Of a stretch of 64,000 bases of DNA, positions 8,142 through 17,460 are shown in pieces. Under the pieces are notes generated by a model. It was given only the letters and a program-made list of their open reading frames with translations. It was not told the DNA's origin and made no database searches. Origin of the DNA: Granulicatella seriolae (GTDB taxonomy: Bacteria; Bacillota; Bacilli; Lactobacillales; Aerococcaceae). Every line of letters begins with the position of its first letter. The stretch's first letter is position 1. The stretch lies in assembly GCF_024543085.1 (NCBI RefSeq), contig NZ_JANHNZ010000007.1, positions 29,398 through 93,397 of the forward strand, given 5' to 3'. The position numbers and the translations under genes are program-made.

Positions 8142-9016
8142 GAAGAACAATGATGTTTGTCCCTGGTGCTAATGCAGCTATGTTAAGAGATGCGACCATT
8201 TATGGTGCTGATTCAGTCATGTTTGATTTGGAAGATTCCGTTTCATTAAAGGAAAAGGATACAGCACGCTTACTAGTTCATTTTGCTTTGAAAACGTTTG
8301 ATTACTCTAATGTAGAAACAGTTGTGCGTATCAATGGTTTAGATACTGTTGGGGCGCAAGATGCTGAAGCCGTAGTGATTGCTGGGGCAAATGTGATTCG
8401 TTTGCCTAAGACAGAAACAGCACAAGATATTGTGGACGTTGAGGCTGTAATTGCAGCAGTAGAAGAAAAATACGGTATCCCTCTAGGAACAACTAAGATG
8501 ATGGCTGCGATTGAATCGGCTGAGGGTGTCTTAAATGCTAGAGAAATCGCCAAAGCTTCTGATCGTTTGATTGGGATTGCGCTAGGTGCCGAAGACTATG
8601 TTACCAACATGAAAACTAAACGCTACCCTGATGGACAAGAGTTATTCTTTGCTAGAAGTATGATTCTACATGCCGCTAGAGCCGCAGGAATTGCAGCCAT
8701 TGATACAGTTTATTCTGACGTGAATAATGAAGAAGGCTTTAAAGCTGAAGTAGAACGTATCAAACAACTAGGCTTTGATGGCAAATCAGTCATCAACCCA
8801 CGCCAAATCCCAATTGTTAACAGCATTTATGCTCCGACAGAAAAAGAAATTGAAAATGCTAAGCAAGTTATCTGGGCTATTCAAGAAGCAGAGGCTAAAA
8901 AATCAGGTGTTATTGCTTTAAACGGTAAGATGATTGACAAACCAATTGTAGAACGTGCCCAACGTGTGATTGCCCTAGCAAAAGCTGCTGGATTAGTATC
9001 TGAGGAGGAATTATAA
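8129..9016 (+). CDS. citE: Citrate (pro-3S)-lyase beta subunit (citryl-ACP lyase)
   Basis: Splits citryl-ACP to oxaloacetate and acetyl-ACP. 295 aa, HpcH/HpaI-type TIM barrel. Visible motifs: [15 protein letters not shown] at the N-terminus, MFDLEDSVS with the metal/substrate acidic residues, GAEDYVTNM, and [14 protein letters not shown]. Overlaps citD by 13 nt and is followed by citF after 2 nt. Confidence 0.97.
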   Translation: MERLRRTMMFVPGANAAMLRDATIYGADSVMFDLEDSVSLKEKDTARLLVHFALKTFDYSNVETVVRINGLDTVGAQDAEAVVIAGANVIRLPKTETAQDIVDVEAVIAAVEEKYGIPLGTTKMMAAIESAEGVLNAREIAKASDRLIGIALGAEDYVTNMKTKRYPDGQELFFARSMILHAARAAGIAAIDTVYSDVNNEEGFKAEVERIKQLGFDGKSVINPRQIPIVNSIYAPTEKEIENAKQVIWAIQEAEAKKSGVIALNGKMIDKPIVERAQRVIALAKAAGLVSEEEL

Positions 9017-9018
9017 TC

Positions 9019-10554
9019 ATGGTCTTAAATAAAGAAATGCGAGATATTCCTCAAGAGTACGCTGATCAATTTGGCGTTTACCAAGGAGAACTCGCAAACA
9101 TTAAAAGTTATCAAGAATCAAGTCGTAAGATTAACCCAGTAAAACCTGGCGACAAAAAACTCTTAGGTAGTATTAGAGAAGCTATTGAAAAAACTGGTCT
9201 TAAAGACGGCATGACCATCTCATTCCACCACCATTTCCGTGAAGGAGATTATGTGATGAATATGGTTATGGCAGAAATTGCCGCTATGGGGATTAAGAAT
9301 TTAAGTATTGCACCTAGTTCTATTGCCAATGTACACGAACCATTGATTGACCATATCAAAAATGGTGTTGTCACTAATATTACTTCAAGTGGTTTACGTG
9401 ATAAAGTTGGGGCAGCTATTTCTAAAGGTATTATGGAAAACCCAGTTGTTATTCGCTCACACGGAGGCCGTGCCAGAGCTATTGCTAGTGGGGATGTACA
9501 TATCGATGTGGCTTTCCTAGGCGCACCTAGTTCCGATGAGTACGGTAACGCAAATGGTACAGTCGGAAAAGCAACTTGTGGCTCATTGGGATATGCTATG
9601 ATTGATGCCAAATACGCTGACCAAGTGGTTATCATTACGGACACCTTAGTCGATTACCCAAATACACCTATCAGCATCCCTCAAACAGACGTAGATTATG
9701 TTGTTGTGGTAGATGAGATTGGTAACCCATCCGGAATCGCAAGCGGAGCGACTCGTTTTACTAAAAACCCTAAAGAATTATTGATTGCTAAATATGCAGC
9801 TGAAATCATTACCAAATCTCCTTACTTCAAAGAAGGATTTTCTTTCCAAACAGGTACTGGTGGAGCTTCTTTAGCCGTATCAAGATTTGTCCGTGAAGAA
9901 ATGATTAAACAAAATATCAAGGCTCGCTTTGCTTTAGGTGGTATCACCAATGCCATGGTTGAGTTGCTAGAAGAAGGTTTGGTTGAAAAACTAATTGATG
10001 TGCAAGACTTTGACCATCCATCAGCAATTTCATTAGGGAAAAACGCTAACCATTATGAAATTGATGCCAATATGTATGCATCTCCATTGAGTAAGGGTTC
10101 CTTCATAAACCAATTGGATACTGCTATCCTATCTGCACTAGAAATCGATACGGATTTCAATGTTAACGTTATGACAGGTTCTGATGGGGTTATCCGTGGA
10201 GCATCAGGTGGGCACTCAGACACAAGTTTTGCTTGTAAGATGAGTTTAATCGTTTGCCCATTGGTACGTGGTAGAATACCGACAGTTGTTGATAAAGTGA
10301 ATACCGTTATCACCCCAGGAACTAGTATTGACGTTTTGGTGACTGAGGTAGGGGTTGCTATTAACCCTAATAGACCAGACTTAGTCGAACACTTCAAAAA
10401 CCTAGATGTACCACAGTTTACGATTGAAGAGCTCAAAGAAAAAGCTTATGCCATTGTAGGTGACCCTCAACCAATTCAATACGGTGATAAAGTTGTTGCC
10501 CTAATTGAATATCGTGACGGTAGCTTGATTGATGTCGTGAGAAATGTTGATTAA
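9019..10554 (+). CDS. citF: Citrate lyase alpha subunit (acetyl-ACP:citrate ACP-transferase)
   Basis: Exchanges acetyl for citryl on the CitD thiol. 511 aa, full length. Conserved segments include DGMTISFHHHFREGDYVMN, RSHGGRARAIASGDVHIDVAF, GTGGASLAVSRFV and GASGGHSDTSFACKM. GAGGAGGAATTATAATC precedes the ATG. It overlaps citX by 11 nt. Confidence 0.97.
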   Translation: MVLNKEMRDIPQEYADQFGVYQGELANIKSYQESSRKINPVKPGDKKLLGSIREAIEKTGLKDGMTISFHHHFREGDYVMNMVMAEIAAMGIKNLSIAPSSIANVHEPLIDHIKNGVVTNITSSGLRDKVGAAISKGIMENPVVIRSHGGRARAIASGDVHIDVAFLGAPSSDEYGNANGTVGKATCGSLGYAMIDAKYADQVVIITDTLVDYPNTPISIPQTDVDYVVVVDEIGNPSGIASGATRFTKNPKELLIAKYAAEIITKSPYFKEGFSFQTGTGGASLAVSRFVREEMIKQNIKARFALGGITNAMVELLEEGLVEKLIDVQDFDHPSAISLGKNANHYEIDANMYASPLSKGSFINQLDTAILSALEIDTDFNVNVMTGSDGVIRGASGGHSDTSFACKMSLIVCPLVRGRIPTVVDKVNTVITPGTSIDVLVTEVGVAINPNRPDLVEHFKNLDVPQFTIEELKEKAYAIVGDPQPIQYGDKVVALIEYRDGSLIDVVRNVD

Positions 10555-11092
10555 TCTATTTGATGGACCACAGGTAAACTTGATGGATATGTTGGCAGCT
10601 CGGGAAAGAAGACAAGAGCGTCAGTTAGAGCTCTTGTCTAAAGCCCCCGATAAGTCTTTGATTTCCATAGGGTTAAACATCCCTGGTCCCGTTAAAACTT
10701 CTAAAGGCCTAGAAAAAATCTTTAAACAAGTCTTAGTGTTACTTTTACAAGAGTTGGAAAAATCTGGTATTGACGTAATAGAAAGCCATATTCTTGATGA
10801 AGATACGGGTAACCAAGCCTTTCTAGTGGTTGAGTCCCCAGCTTTAGACCTGAAAAAAATCACTGTAAAAGTGGAACAAGCCAATCCCCTAGGTAGATTG
10901 GTTGATATGGATGTTCTTTATTTAGAAAAAGGACAACTCGAGCTAGTCTCAAGAAGTGACCTAGGTATGGAGCCAAGACAGTGCTACATCTGCCAAGATA
11001 ATGCTAAAAACTGTGCTAGATCAAGAAAACATTCTATAGAAGAGATTAGAAACCATATAGAAACAATAGCCGGGCAAGACCTGTTGCTATAA
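10544..11092 (+). CDS. citX: Apo-citrate lyase phosphoribosyl-dephospho-CoA transferase
   Basis: Transfers the prosthetic group made by CitG onto apo-CitD. 182 aa; the SIGLNIPGPVKTSKG block, GRLVDMDVLY and the Cys-containing QCYICQDNAKNCARSRKH stretch are family-typical. CitG is encoded separately (42-956), not fused. The start lies inside citF, consistent with translational coupling. Confidence 0.95.
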   Translation: MLINLFDGPQVNLMDMLAARERRQERQLELLSKAPDKSLISIGLNIPGPVKTSKGLEKIFKQVLVLLLQELEKSGIDVIESHILDEDTGNQAFLVVESPALDLKKITVKVEQANPLGRLVDMDVLYLEKGQLELVSRSDLGMEPRQCYICQDNAKNCARSRKHSIEEIRNHIETIAGQDLLL

Positions 11093-11108
11093 AGAAAGGA
11101 GTAGCTAT

Positions 11109-12503
11109 ATGACCAAGAAAATCCGTTTCACGGAAACGGTCTTAAGAGATGGCCAACAAAGCCAAATAGCAACACGAATGAAAACTGAGGATATGCTACC
11201 TATCATCCAAACCGTGGATGAAGCAGGATTTTATGCCTTGGAAATGTGGGGAGGAGCAACCTTCGATTCTTGCGTGCGTTACTTGAACGAAGACCCATGG
11301 GAAAGACTACGTCAAATCCGTGCCCTCACAAAAAATACCAAGCTTCAAATGTTATTACGTGGTCAAAACCTACTAGGCTACAAAAACTACGCTGATGATG
11401 TTGTTCGATTGTTTATTGAAAAATCCGTTCAAAATGGGATTGACATTGTACGTGTATTTGATGCCTTAAACGATACAAGAAATCTTGCAACTTCCATTAC
11501 AGCTACTAAAGAAGCCGGCGGACATTGCCAAACGGCTATCTCCTATACCACTAGCCCAATCCATACGGTTGATTACTTTGTTAAGTTATCAAAAGAAATG
11601 GCAAACTTTGGAGCAGATTCTATTTGTATAAAGGATATGGCAGGCGTATTAACACCAGCGACTGGCTATGAATTAGTGTCTAAAATTAAAGATGCTATTG
11701 ACTTGCCATTAGAAGTTCATACCCATGCAACAAGTGGTATTTCAGAGATGACTTACCTAAGAGTGGCTCAAGCTGGAGCTGATATTATTGATACTGCTAT
11801 CTCATCATTTTCAGGTGGTACTAGCCAACCTGCAACTGAATCTATCGCTATTGCTTTAGAAGAAATGGGATTTGACACCAACCTTAAGATGGATAAATTG
11901 ACTGAGATTGCTGAATACTTTAACCCTATTCGTGACCGTTTTCGTAGCGAGGGGATCTTGAATCCAAAAGTTAAAGATACAGAGCCAAAAACATTAATCT
12001 TCCAAGTACCGGGTGGCATGTTGTCTAACTTATTGAGCCAATTAACTGAACAAGGCTTAGCAGACAAGTATGACCAAGTTTTGGCAGAAGTACCTAAAGT
12101 ACGTGCCGATTTAGGTTACCCACCACTAGTAACACCGCTATCACAAATGGTAGGTACACAATCCTTGATGAATGTTATTTCAGGTGAACGCTACAAGATT
12201 GTGCCAAATGAGATTAAGGACTATGTCAGAGGCTTATATGGACACCCACCTGTAGCTATCGATGATCAAATCAAAGAAAAAATTATCGGACAAGATGAAG
12301 TTGTAACCGTTAGACCAGCTGATCTTATCGCACCACAACTACCAGCCTTACGAGAAGAAATCAAAAACTATGCAAAATCTGACGAAGATGTCTTAATGTA
12401 TGCTGTTTTCCCTAAACAAGCCCAAGACTTCCTTGGCAGAAGAGAAGACCCATTCTATGATGTGCCAGTTCAAGAGGTTACTGTAACGATGGATATGGCT
12501 TAA
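11109..12503 (+). CDS. oadA: Oxaloacetate decarboxylase alpha subunit (carboxyltransferase)
   Basis: Transfers the carboxyl group from oxaloacetate to the OadD biotin, releasing pyruvate. 464 aa: HMGL-like TIM-barrel carboxyltransferase plus the PYC/OADA conserved region, with no C-terminal biotinyl domain, which is encoded by oadD. Metal and substrate motifs: RDGQQSQ near residue 14, CIKDMAGVL, and HTHATSG. The protein ends soon after FLGRREDPFYDVP. Last gene of the operon; GAAAGGAG precedes it. Confidence 0.95.
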   Translation: MTKKIRFTETVLRDGQQSQIATRMKTEDMLPIIQTVDEAGFYALEMWGGATFDSCVRYLNEDPWERLRQIRALTKNTKLQMLLRGQNLLGYKNYADDVVRLFIEKSVQNGIDIVRVFDALNDTRNLATSITATKEAGGHCQTAISYTTSPIHTVDYFVKLSKEMANFGADSICIKDMAGVLTPATGYELVSKIKDAIDLPLEVHTHATSGISEMTYLRVAQAGADIIDTAISSFSGGTSQPATESIAIALEEMGFDTNLKMDKLTEIAEYFNPIRDRFRSEGILNPKVKDTEPKTLIFQVPGGMLSNLLSQLTEQGLADKYDQVLAEVPKVRADLGYPPLVTPLSQMVGTQSLMNVISGERYKIVPNEIKDYVRGLYGHPPVAIDDQIKEKIIGQDEVVTVRPADLIAPQLPALREEIKNYAKSDEDVLMYAVFPKQAQDFLGRREDPFYDVPVQEVTVTMDMA

Positions 12504-12545
12504 AGGTGTAGAAAATTTCTTCATTATCCTTAGTTTAAATGAACC

Positions 12546-12601
12546 AAACCAACCTACTTAGAAAAGAGTTAAAACTCCTTTCTAAGTAGGTTGGCTTTTT
12601 T
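12546..12601 (+). terminator. Terminator of the oad-cit operon
   Basis: Arms around 12549-12567 and 12575-12594 (ccaacctacttag... / ...ctaagtaggttgg) form a long stem followed by TTTTTT. It lies 43 nt past the oadA stop. Confidence 0.9.
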
Positions 12602-12856
12602 GATTGGTATATATTTAGATGTTTTTGCTTTCTATAAATAATAAAGTGGAATTTCAATCACGATTTTCCAGGAGACAAAGGCAAGGCCTAGTGTCCAACT
12701 AAACGAGCTTGGCATTCTATGCTAGAATAATTTAACGTTGATGAAGACGCTTTTAGACTTCGGTCCAGTCAAATTCAAATTTCAAAATTAGATTGTGCCC
12801 AACTCTTGTGGGTTTATAGATAGACTTATTATATATTATAAGTGGGGAGAGAGAAA
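12602..12856 (+). other. Leader region of the PTS/transketolase operon
   Basis: About 250 bp with no gene. A possible promoter is TTGTGG (12806-12811) with an 18-nt spacer to TATATA (12830-12835). A small dyad cccaac...gtggg overlaps it (12798-12812). The 12660-12780 stretch has locally higher GC and no evident coding; I do not recognise it as a copy of the dispersed palindromic element. Confidence 0.35.
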
Positions 12857-14911
12857 ATGATAAATTACAAAATGAGTTGTTTGATGGATATACCTGCTGA
12901 TGAAATATCTATGTTTGAAGCTATTAAAACAAGTGGTATGAACTATGAAAACCTACTAGCAGAAGTTGAAAAAATAAACCAAATTGCGAATACATTTGAA
13001 CTCCCATCTATTCTTATAAGAGGAGATACCTTCAAGATTCCTAAAGAGATTGAAAGGAGATGGTTGGATCTTGTTTTTGAAAAAAGAGAAGTCGAGTGCA
13101 TCTATTCAGAGCAAGAGAGACAATGGATGATTTATCTTTTGGTATTCATGGGAAATGAAGAGTATTCAGTATTTCATTTTCAAGAGTTTTTTATGGTAAG
13201 TAAGAATACTATTTTAAGTGATTTGCGAAAGTTAAGAGAACAATTAAGTCAATCGGAGCTATCTCTAGACTATTCGAGAAAAAAAGGCTTTGTCCTAAGC
13301 GGAGTAGAATTAGTTATACGGTCAGTAGCCTATCAAACAGTTAGTAATCTAATTGGCTGTGAGCATGGTGAACGTCTCTTAACAAAAGGATTGTTCACCA
13401 AAAATAAAAGTTTCTATGCAACGGTTCGAAAACATTTTTCAAAAACGATTAGAGAGTTTGATTTGGTATTTGTTCCCATTCGATTTGAAGAGATGGCTTA
13501 CTTTAATGCCTATCTTCTTGGTCGAAGTGAAGTTCATGAGATCTGCATTGCTGATAAGGATAGAAAATTATTACAACAGTTACTAGTCTACAAAGCCAGC
13601 AGTTGCTTTCTATCAAACTTTTCAACTATTAAAAATGTTGATATGGAATGTGACTATTTTACGATTATTTTTATGACGGTAATACAAGGAGAAACTGAGG
13701 ATAAGTCACTAGAATTTCTATTGGAATGTGCCAGCGACATTATTCATGAAGTGGAAAGACTAGCAGCTATTGAATTTAGAAATTATAGAAAATTATTACT
13801 AGCTTTATTTTATCATCTTGTTCCAGCATATTTTCGTATTCGATTCCAGCTTTCTTTTAGTAATGTTTTAATTGATGAGATAAAAATGCAATACAGTGAA
13901 ATCTTTGAAATTACTAAGTTAGCACTACTTCCCTTAAAAAGGCTTGTTGAGGTTAGCATTCCTGATGATGAGATTGGCTACTTTTCGATTTTATTTGGAG
14001 GAGAAATAAGAAATCAAAAGGAGCGAAAGCAAGAGGCACAATTAAAGGCAGCTATCTTATGTCCAAGTGGTATCAGCTCTTCATTAATCATGAAATCTGA
14101 ATTACAAGAGTTATTTCCACAAATTGATTTTCGTGAAGCACATTCAGTAGAGAGTTTTACCTCGCAAGAATGGGAAACAGAATTTGATATGATCTTTTCT
14201 AGTGTTCCTATTGATACAAAGAAAAAACTATATGTCATAAACCCAATAATGACACAACTTGAAAAAAATGGATTAATGGCAACTGTTCAAAATGATTTTC
14301 TTTTCCCACGAACAAAGATCCCTTCCGTTAAGGAGATTATTGATCTCATTCTACCTTATGTTGACTTAAAGAAAGGTAACTCGAAGGAAAAATTATATAA
14401 CATTGTAAAAAGAAAAATAAATACAGAAATGAAAAGAAGGGAAGATAATCGACCGATGCTATCAGAATTATTAACGCTTGATATGATTCAATTATCCGAT
14501 GCAACCATGAGTTGGGAGGAGGCAATCGAGCTTGCTGCAAAACCAATGAAAGATACAGGAAAGATTGAAGATAGCTATATTGTAGCAATGATAAACAAGG
14601 TAAAGGACTACGGCCCATTTATTCATATTGGCAAAGGCGTTGCCTTACCACACGCACGACCTGAGGATGGCGTGAACCAATTGGGTATGTCCTTATTGAA
14701 AGTGGAAAAACCAGTTTTGTTACTGGACGATGAAAAACATGCTATTCAAGTATTTATCTGTTTAGCTGCCATTGATAATGAGGTTCATCTAAAGGCTTTG
14801 GCAAGTTTAACCAGAATTTTGTCAAATAAAGAAAAACTTGATGCTTTATTATCGGCTAGTTCAAAAGAAGAAATCTATAACATTATAAGAGATGGAGGAG
14901 AAGAGGAATGA
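12857..14911 (+). CDS. PRD-containing PTS-regulated activator with EIIA domain (BglG/MtlR/LicR type)
   Basis: Transcriptional regulator fused to PTS domains, 684 aa. Order: N-terminal helix-turn-helix regions (the second near FMVSKNTILSDLRKLREQL), two PTS regulation domains in the middle, an EIIB-like module with a P-loop cysteine (LCPSGISSSLIM), and a C-terminal fructose/mannitol-type EIIA with phosphoacceptor histidine in GVALPHARP. ATG at 12857 follows GGGGAGAG; an upstream in-frame GTG overlaps that site. Because the downstream PTS genes encode only EIIB and EIIC, the EIIA domain here may also be the phosphate donor of the transporter, linking transport and regulation. The 3' end overlaps the EIIB gene by 4 nt. 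Confidence 0.9.
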   Translation: MINYKMSCLMDIPADEISMFEAIKTSGMNYENLLAEVEKINQIANTFELPSILIRGDTFKIPKEIERRWLDLVFEKREVECIYSEQERQWMIYLLVFMGNEEYSVFHFQEFFMVSKNTILSDLRKLREQLSQSELSLDYSRKKGFVLSGVELVIRSVAYQTVSNLIGCEHGERLLTKGLFTKNKSFYATVRKHFSKTIREFDLVFVPIRFEEMAYFNAYLLGRSEVHEICIADKDRKLLQQLLVYKASSCFLSNFSTIKNVDMECDYFTIIFMTVIQGETEDKSLEFLLECASDIIHEVERLAAIEFRNYRKLLLALFYHLVPAYFRIRFQLSFSNVLIDEIKMQYSEIFEITKLALLPLKRLVEVSIPDDEIGYFSILFGGEIRNQKERKQEAQLKAAILCPSGISSSLIMKSELQELFPQIDFREAHSVESFTSQEWETEFDMIFSSVPIDTKKKLYVINPIMTQLEKNGLMATVQNDFLFPRTKIPSVKEIIDLILPYVDLKKGNSKEKLYNIVKRKINTEMKRREDNRPMLSELLTLDMIQLSDATMSWEEAIELAAKPMKDTGKIEDSYIVAMINKVKDYGPFIHIGKGVALPHARPEDGVNQLGMSLLKVEKPVLLLDDEKHAIQVFICLAAIDNEVHLKALASLTRILSNKEKLDALLSASSKEEIYNIIRDGGEEE

Positions 14912-15189
14912 AGTTTGCAGCAGTTTGTGGATCAGGATTAGGATCAAGTTTTATGGTAGAAATGAATATCAACACTATATTGAAGGAGTTGGGCGTAAGT
15001 GATGTAGAGGTTGCCCATTATGATTTAGGAAGTACGACTCCAGAATTAGCAGATGTTTTCTTTGTTGGAAGTGACCTTGCTGATAGTGCACAACATTTGG
15101 GTGAGGTGGTTGTTTTAGACAGTATTATTGATATGGAGGAATTAAAAGAAAAGGTTCAGGCAGTATGTCAACAAAAAGGTTTGCTTTAA
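14908..15189 (+). CDS. PTS EIIB component, ascorbate (Ula) / lactose-like family
   Basis: Cytosolic phosphotransfer protein of 93 aa passing phosphate from EIIA to the sugar during uptake. The phosphorylated cysteine is C7 in AAVCGSGLGSSFMVEM, the typical P-loop of UlaB-like EIIB. ATGA overlap with the regulator gene and 22 nt before the EIIC gene; clearly one operon. Substrate not deducible from sequence. Confidence 0.9.
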   Translation: MKFAAVCGSGLGSSFMVEMNINTILKELGVSDVEVAHYDLGSTTPELADVFFVGSDLADSAQHLGEVVVLDSIIDMEELKEKVQAVCQQKGLL

Positions 15190-15211
15190 AAAGATAAGGA
15201 GGAAAAAGTAA

Positions 15212-16576
15212 ATGGATAAAGTGTTAGATATTTTAATAGATATTGCAAGTACGCCTGCAATATTAGTTGCTCTTATTGCTATATTAGGAAACATTTTACA
15301 GAAAAAAGATATTGCTACGACTGTTAAAGGTGGTATCAAGACCTTTGTCGGTTTCTTAGTCGTTACGGCAGGGGCAGGTGTTATCGTTAGTTCCTTAGAA
15401 CCATTCGGTGAAATGTTTAAAGTGGGCTTTAATATGCAGGGAGTTGTCCCTAACAATGAAGCTATCGTGGCAGTAGCTTTAACTAAGTATGGAACCTATA
15501 CAGCACTGATTATGCTAGCTGGTATGGCCTTTAATATCTTGATTGCAAGAATTACAAAATACAAATATATCTATTTAACTGGTCATGCAACCTTGTACAT
15601 GGCGTGTATGATTGCAGTGATTTTAAGTGTTACTGGTATGAATATGTTTAATATGGTGCTATTTGGTGGTCTTACTCTAGGGATTTGTAACACTATTTTC
15701 CCAGCTATCGCACAACCATTTACCCGTCAAATCACAAAAAATGATTCCGTAGCTATGGGGCATACAGGAAGTGTTGGATATGCTTTAAGTGGTTTTATCG
15801 GAAAGTATGTTGGTAATAAAGAAAAATCTACAGAAGATATCAAGTTTCCAAAAGGTTTGTCTTTCCTACGTGATTCAACTGTCAGCATCACTATTACTAT
15901 GGCAATCGTGTATGTTATTGTAGCTATTTTTGCTGGAAGTGAATTTGTTACTACAAATTTAAGTAATGGCACCAACTACATTATCTATGCCATCCAACAA
16001 GCAGGGTCTTTTGCAGCAGGAGTATTTGTTATCTTAGCAGGGGTACGTCTAATTCTGGCAGAAATTGTTCCAGCATTTAAAGGAATTTCTGAAAAATTAG
16101 TACCAAACTCAATTCCAGCTTTGGATTGTCCAATTGTCTTTCCATATGCGCCAAATGCTGTTTTAATTGGATTTTTAACTAGTTTTGCTGGTGGGATTGT
16201 CAGCCTAATCATCATGGTAATGACTGGAACAACTGTTATTATTCCAGGAGTTGTTCCTCACTTCTTCTGTGGTGCAACAGCTGGTGTCTATGGAAATGCG
16301 ACTGGTGGTGTTCGTGGAGCGGTTATAGGTTCATTTGTCCATGGAATTATTATCAGTTTTATGCCACTGTTGCTAATGCCAGTTATGGGGGATCTTGGCT
16401 TCCAAGGCTCAACCTTCTCAGATACTGACTACGGGGTAGCAGGTATCTTCCTAGGCAACCTAGCTAAATCTGGTGGACAGATTGTTGTTATTTCTGGAAT
16501 TCTTGCTGTATTAGCAATACTAATTGGTTTAACGATGTTTAAGAAAAAGAACCAAACAACAAGCGTTTCTGAATAA
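15212..16576 (+). CDS. PTS EIIC component, UlaA/SgaT family
   Basis: Membrane permease of 454 aa with about 11 hydrophobic segments. Family-specific stretches: GGIKTFVGFLVVTAGAGVI, TGHATLYMACM, VAMGHTGSVGYALSGFIGK, and ALDCPIVFPYAPNAVLIGFL. Ula-type EIIC proteins move L-ascorbate, but paralogues coupled to transketolase genes probably move other pentose- or pentulose-like sugars, so ascorbate should not be assumed. AAGGAGGAAAAAG precedes the ATG. Confidence 0.92.
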   Translation: MDKVLDILIDIASTPAILVALIAILGNILQKKDIATTVKGGIKTFVGFLVVTAGAGVIVSSLEPFGEMFKVGFNMQGVVPNNEAIVAVALTKYGTYTALIMLAGMAFNILIARITKYKYIYLTGHATLYMACMIAVILSVTGMNMFNMVLFGGLTLGICNTIFPAIAQPFTRQITKNDSVAMGHTGSVGYALSGFIGKYVGNKEKSTEDIKFPKGLSFLRDSTVSITITMAIVYVIVAIFAGSEFVTTNLSNGTNYIIYAIQQAGSFAAGVFVILAGVRLILAEIVPAFKGISEKLVPNSIPALDCPIVFPYAPNAVLIGFLTSFAGGIVSLIIMVMTGTTVIIPGVVPHFFCGATAGVYGNATGGVRGAVIGSFVHGIIISFMPLLLMPVMGDLGFQGSTFSDTDYGVAGIFLGNLAKSGGQIVVISGILAVLAILIGLTMFKKKNQTTSVSE

Positions 16577-16599
16577 AAGATTCTCTAGGAGGTATTTTT

Positions 16600-17457
16600 G
16601 TGACAATCAGTGATGACCAATTAAAGGAACTAGAATTGTTAGCGACAAAGATCCGTTTAGATACACTGAAAAGCATTCAACATATGGGGCAAGGACACTT
16701 AGGGGGATCTTTCTCAATAGTAGAATTATTAGCAGTACTGTATGGCAAGCAGATGAAAATAAATCCAAAGAACCCTAATTGGCCAGACCGTGATTGGTTG
16801 GTATTATCAAAAGGACATGCTGGAGCAGGTTTATATAGTGCTTTGGCAAATGTGGGGTATTTTGATAAAGACTGGCTCTTTACTATCAACGAAGGTGGAA
16901 CCAGATTGCCATCACATCCAGACCGCTTGCAAACTCCAGGGGTTGATGTGACCACAGGCTCATTAGGGCAAGGAACCTCCATGGCAGCTGGAATTGCCAC
17001 TGGACTGAAACTGGCAAATAAAACCAATGACGTGTATTTGATTGTAGGAGATGGAGAGTTGAACGAAGGACAATGTTGGGAGGCTTTCCAATATATTGCC
17101 CATGCCAAGTTACATCATTGTATTGTCATCATTGATGATAATAAAAAGCAATTGGATGGTCCAACTGCAGAAATTATGAACCCATTTGACCTACAAAAAA
17201 AGATGCAAGCTTTCGGTTTTCATACCTTGAAAGTCAAAGGAGCAGAGATTAAGGCCATTGATGCAGCAATTAATGACTGTAAAAGTATAGAAAATAAGGC
17301 TGTTTGTATCATTCTCGATAGTATTAAAGGGCAAGGTGTGCCATATTTTGAAACGCTTGAGGAAAATCATTCGGTTAAGTTTAACAATGACCGGGTTAAT
17401 CAAGCTGCTGAACAAGCTGTTCAAGAGCTAGAAGCAAAAATTGTGCAAGGGGTGTAG
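16600..17457 (+). CDS. Transketolase, N-terminal (thiamine diphosphate-binding) subunit
   Basis: Half-transketolase of 285 aa holding the PP/Mg2+ binding domain: HLGGSFSIVELLAVLY near residue 31, TTGSLGQGTSMAAGIA and the thiamine diphosphate motif GDGELNEGQCWEAF...IIDDNK. Start is GTG at 16600 with TAGGAGG 7-8 nt upstream. It must pair with the next gene to form an active enzyme. With the PTS genes upstream, the operon likely feeds a phosphorylated pentulose-type intermediate into the pentose phosphate pathway. Confidence 0.94.
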   Translation: MTISDDQLKELELLATKIRLDTLKSIQHMGQGHLGGSFSIVELLAVLYGKQMKINPKNPNWPDRDWLVLSKGHAGAGLYSALANVGYFDKDWLFTINEGGTRLPSHPDRLQTPGVDVTTGSLGQGTSMAAGIATGLKLANKTNDVYLIVGDGELNEGQCWEAFQYIAHAKLHHCIVIIDDNKKQLDGPTAEIMNPFDLQKKMQAFGFHTLKVKGAEIKAIDAAINDCKSIENKAVCIILDSIKGQGVPYFETLEENHSVKFNNDRVNQAAEQAVQELEAKIVQGV

Positions 17458-17460
17458 GAG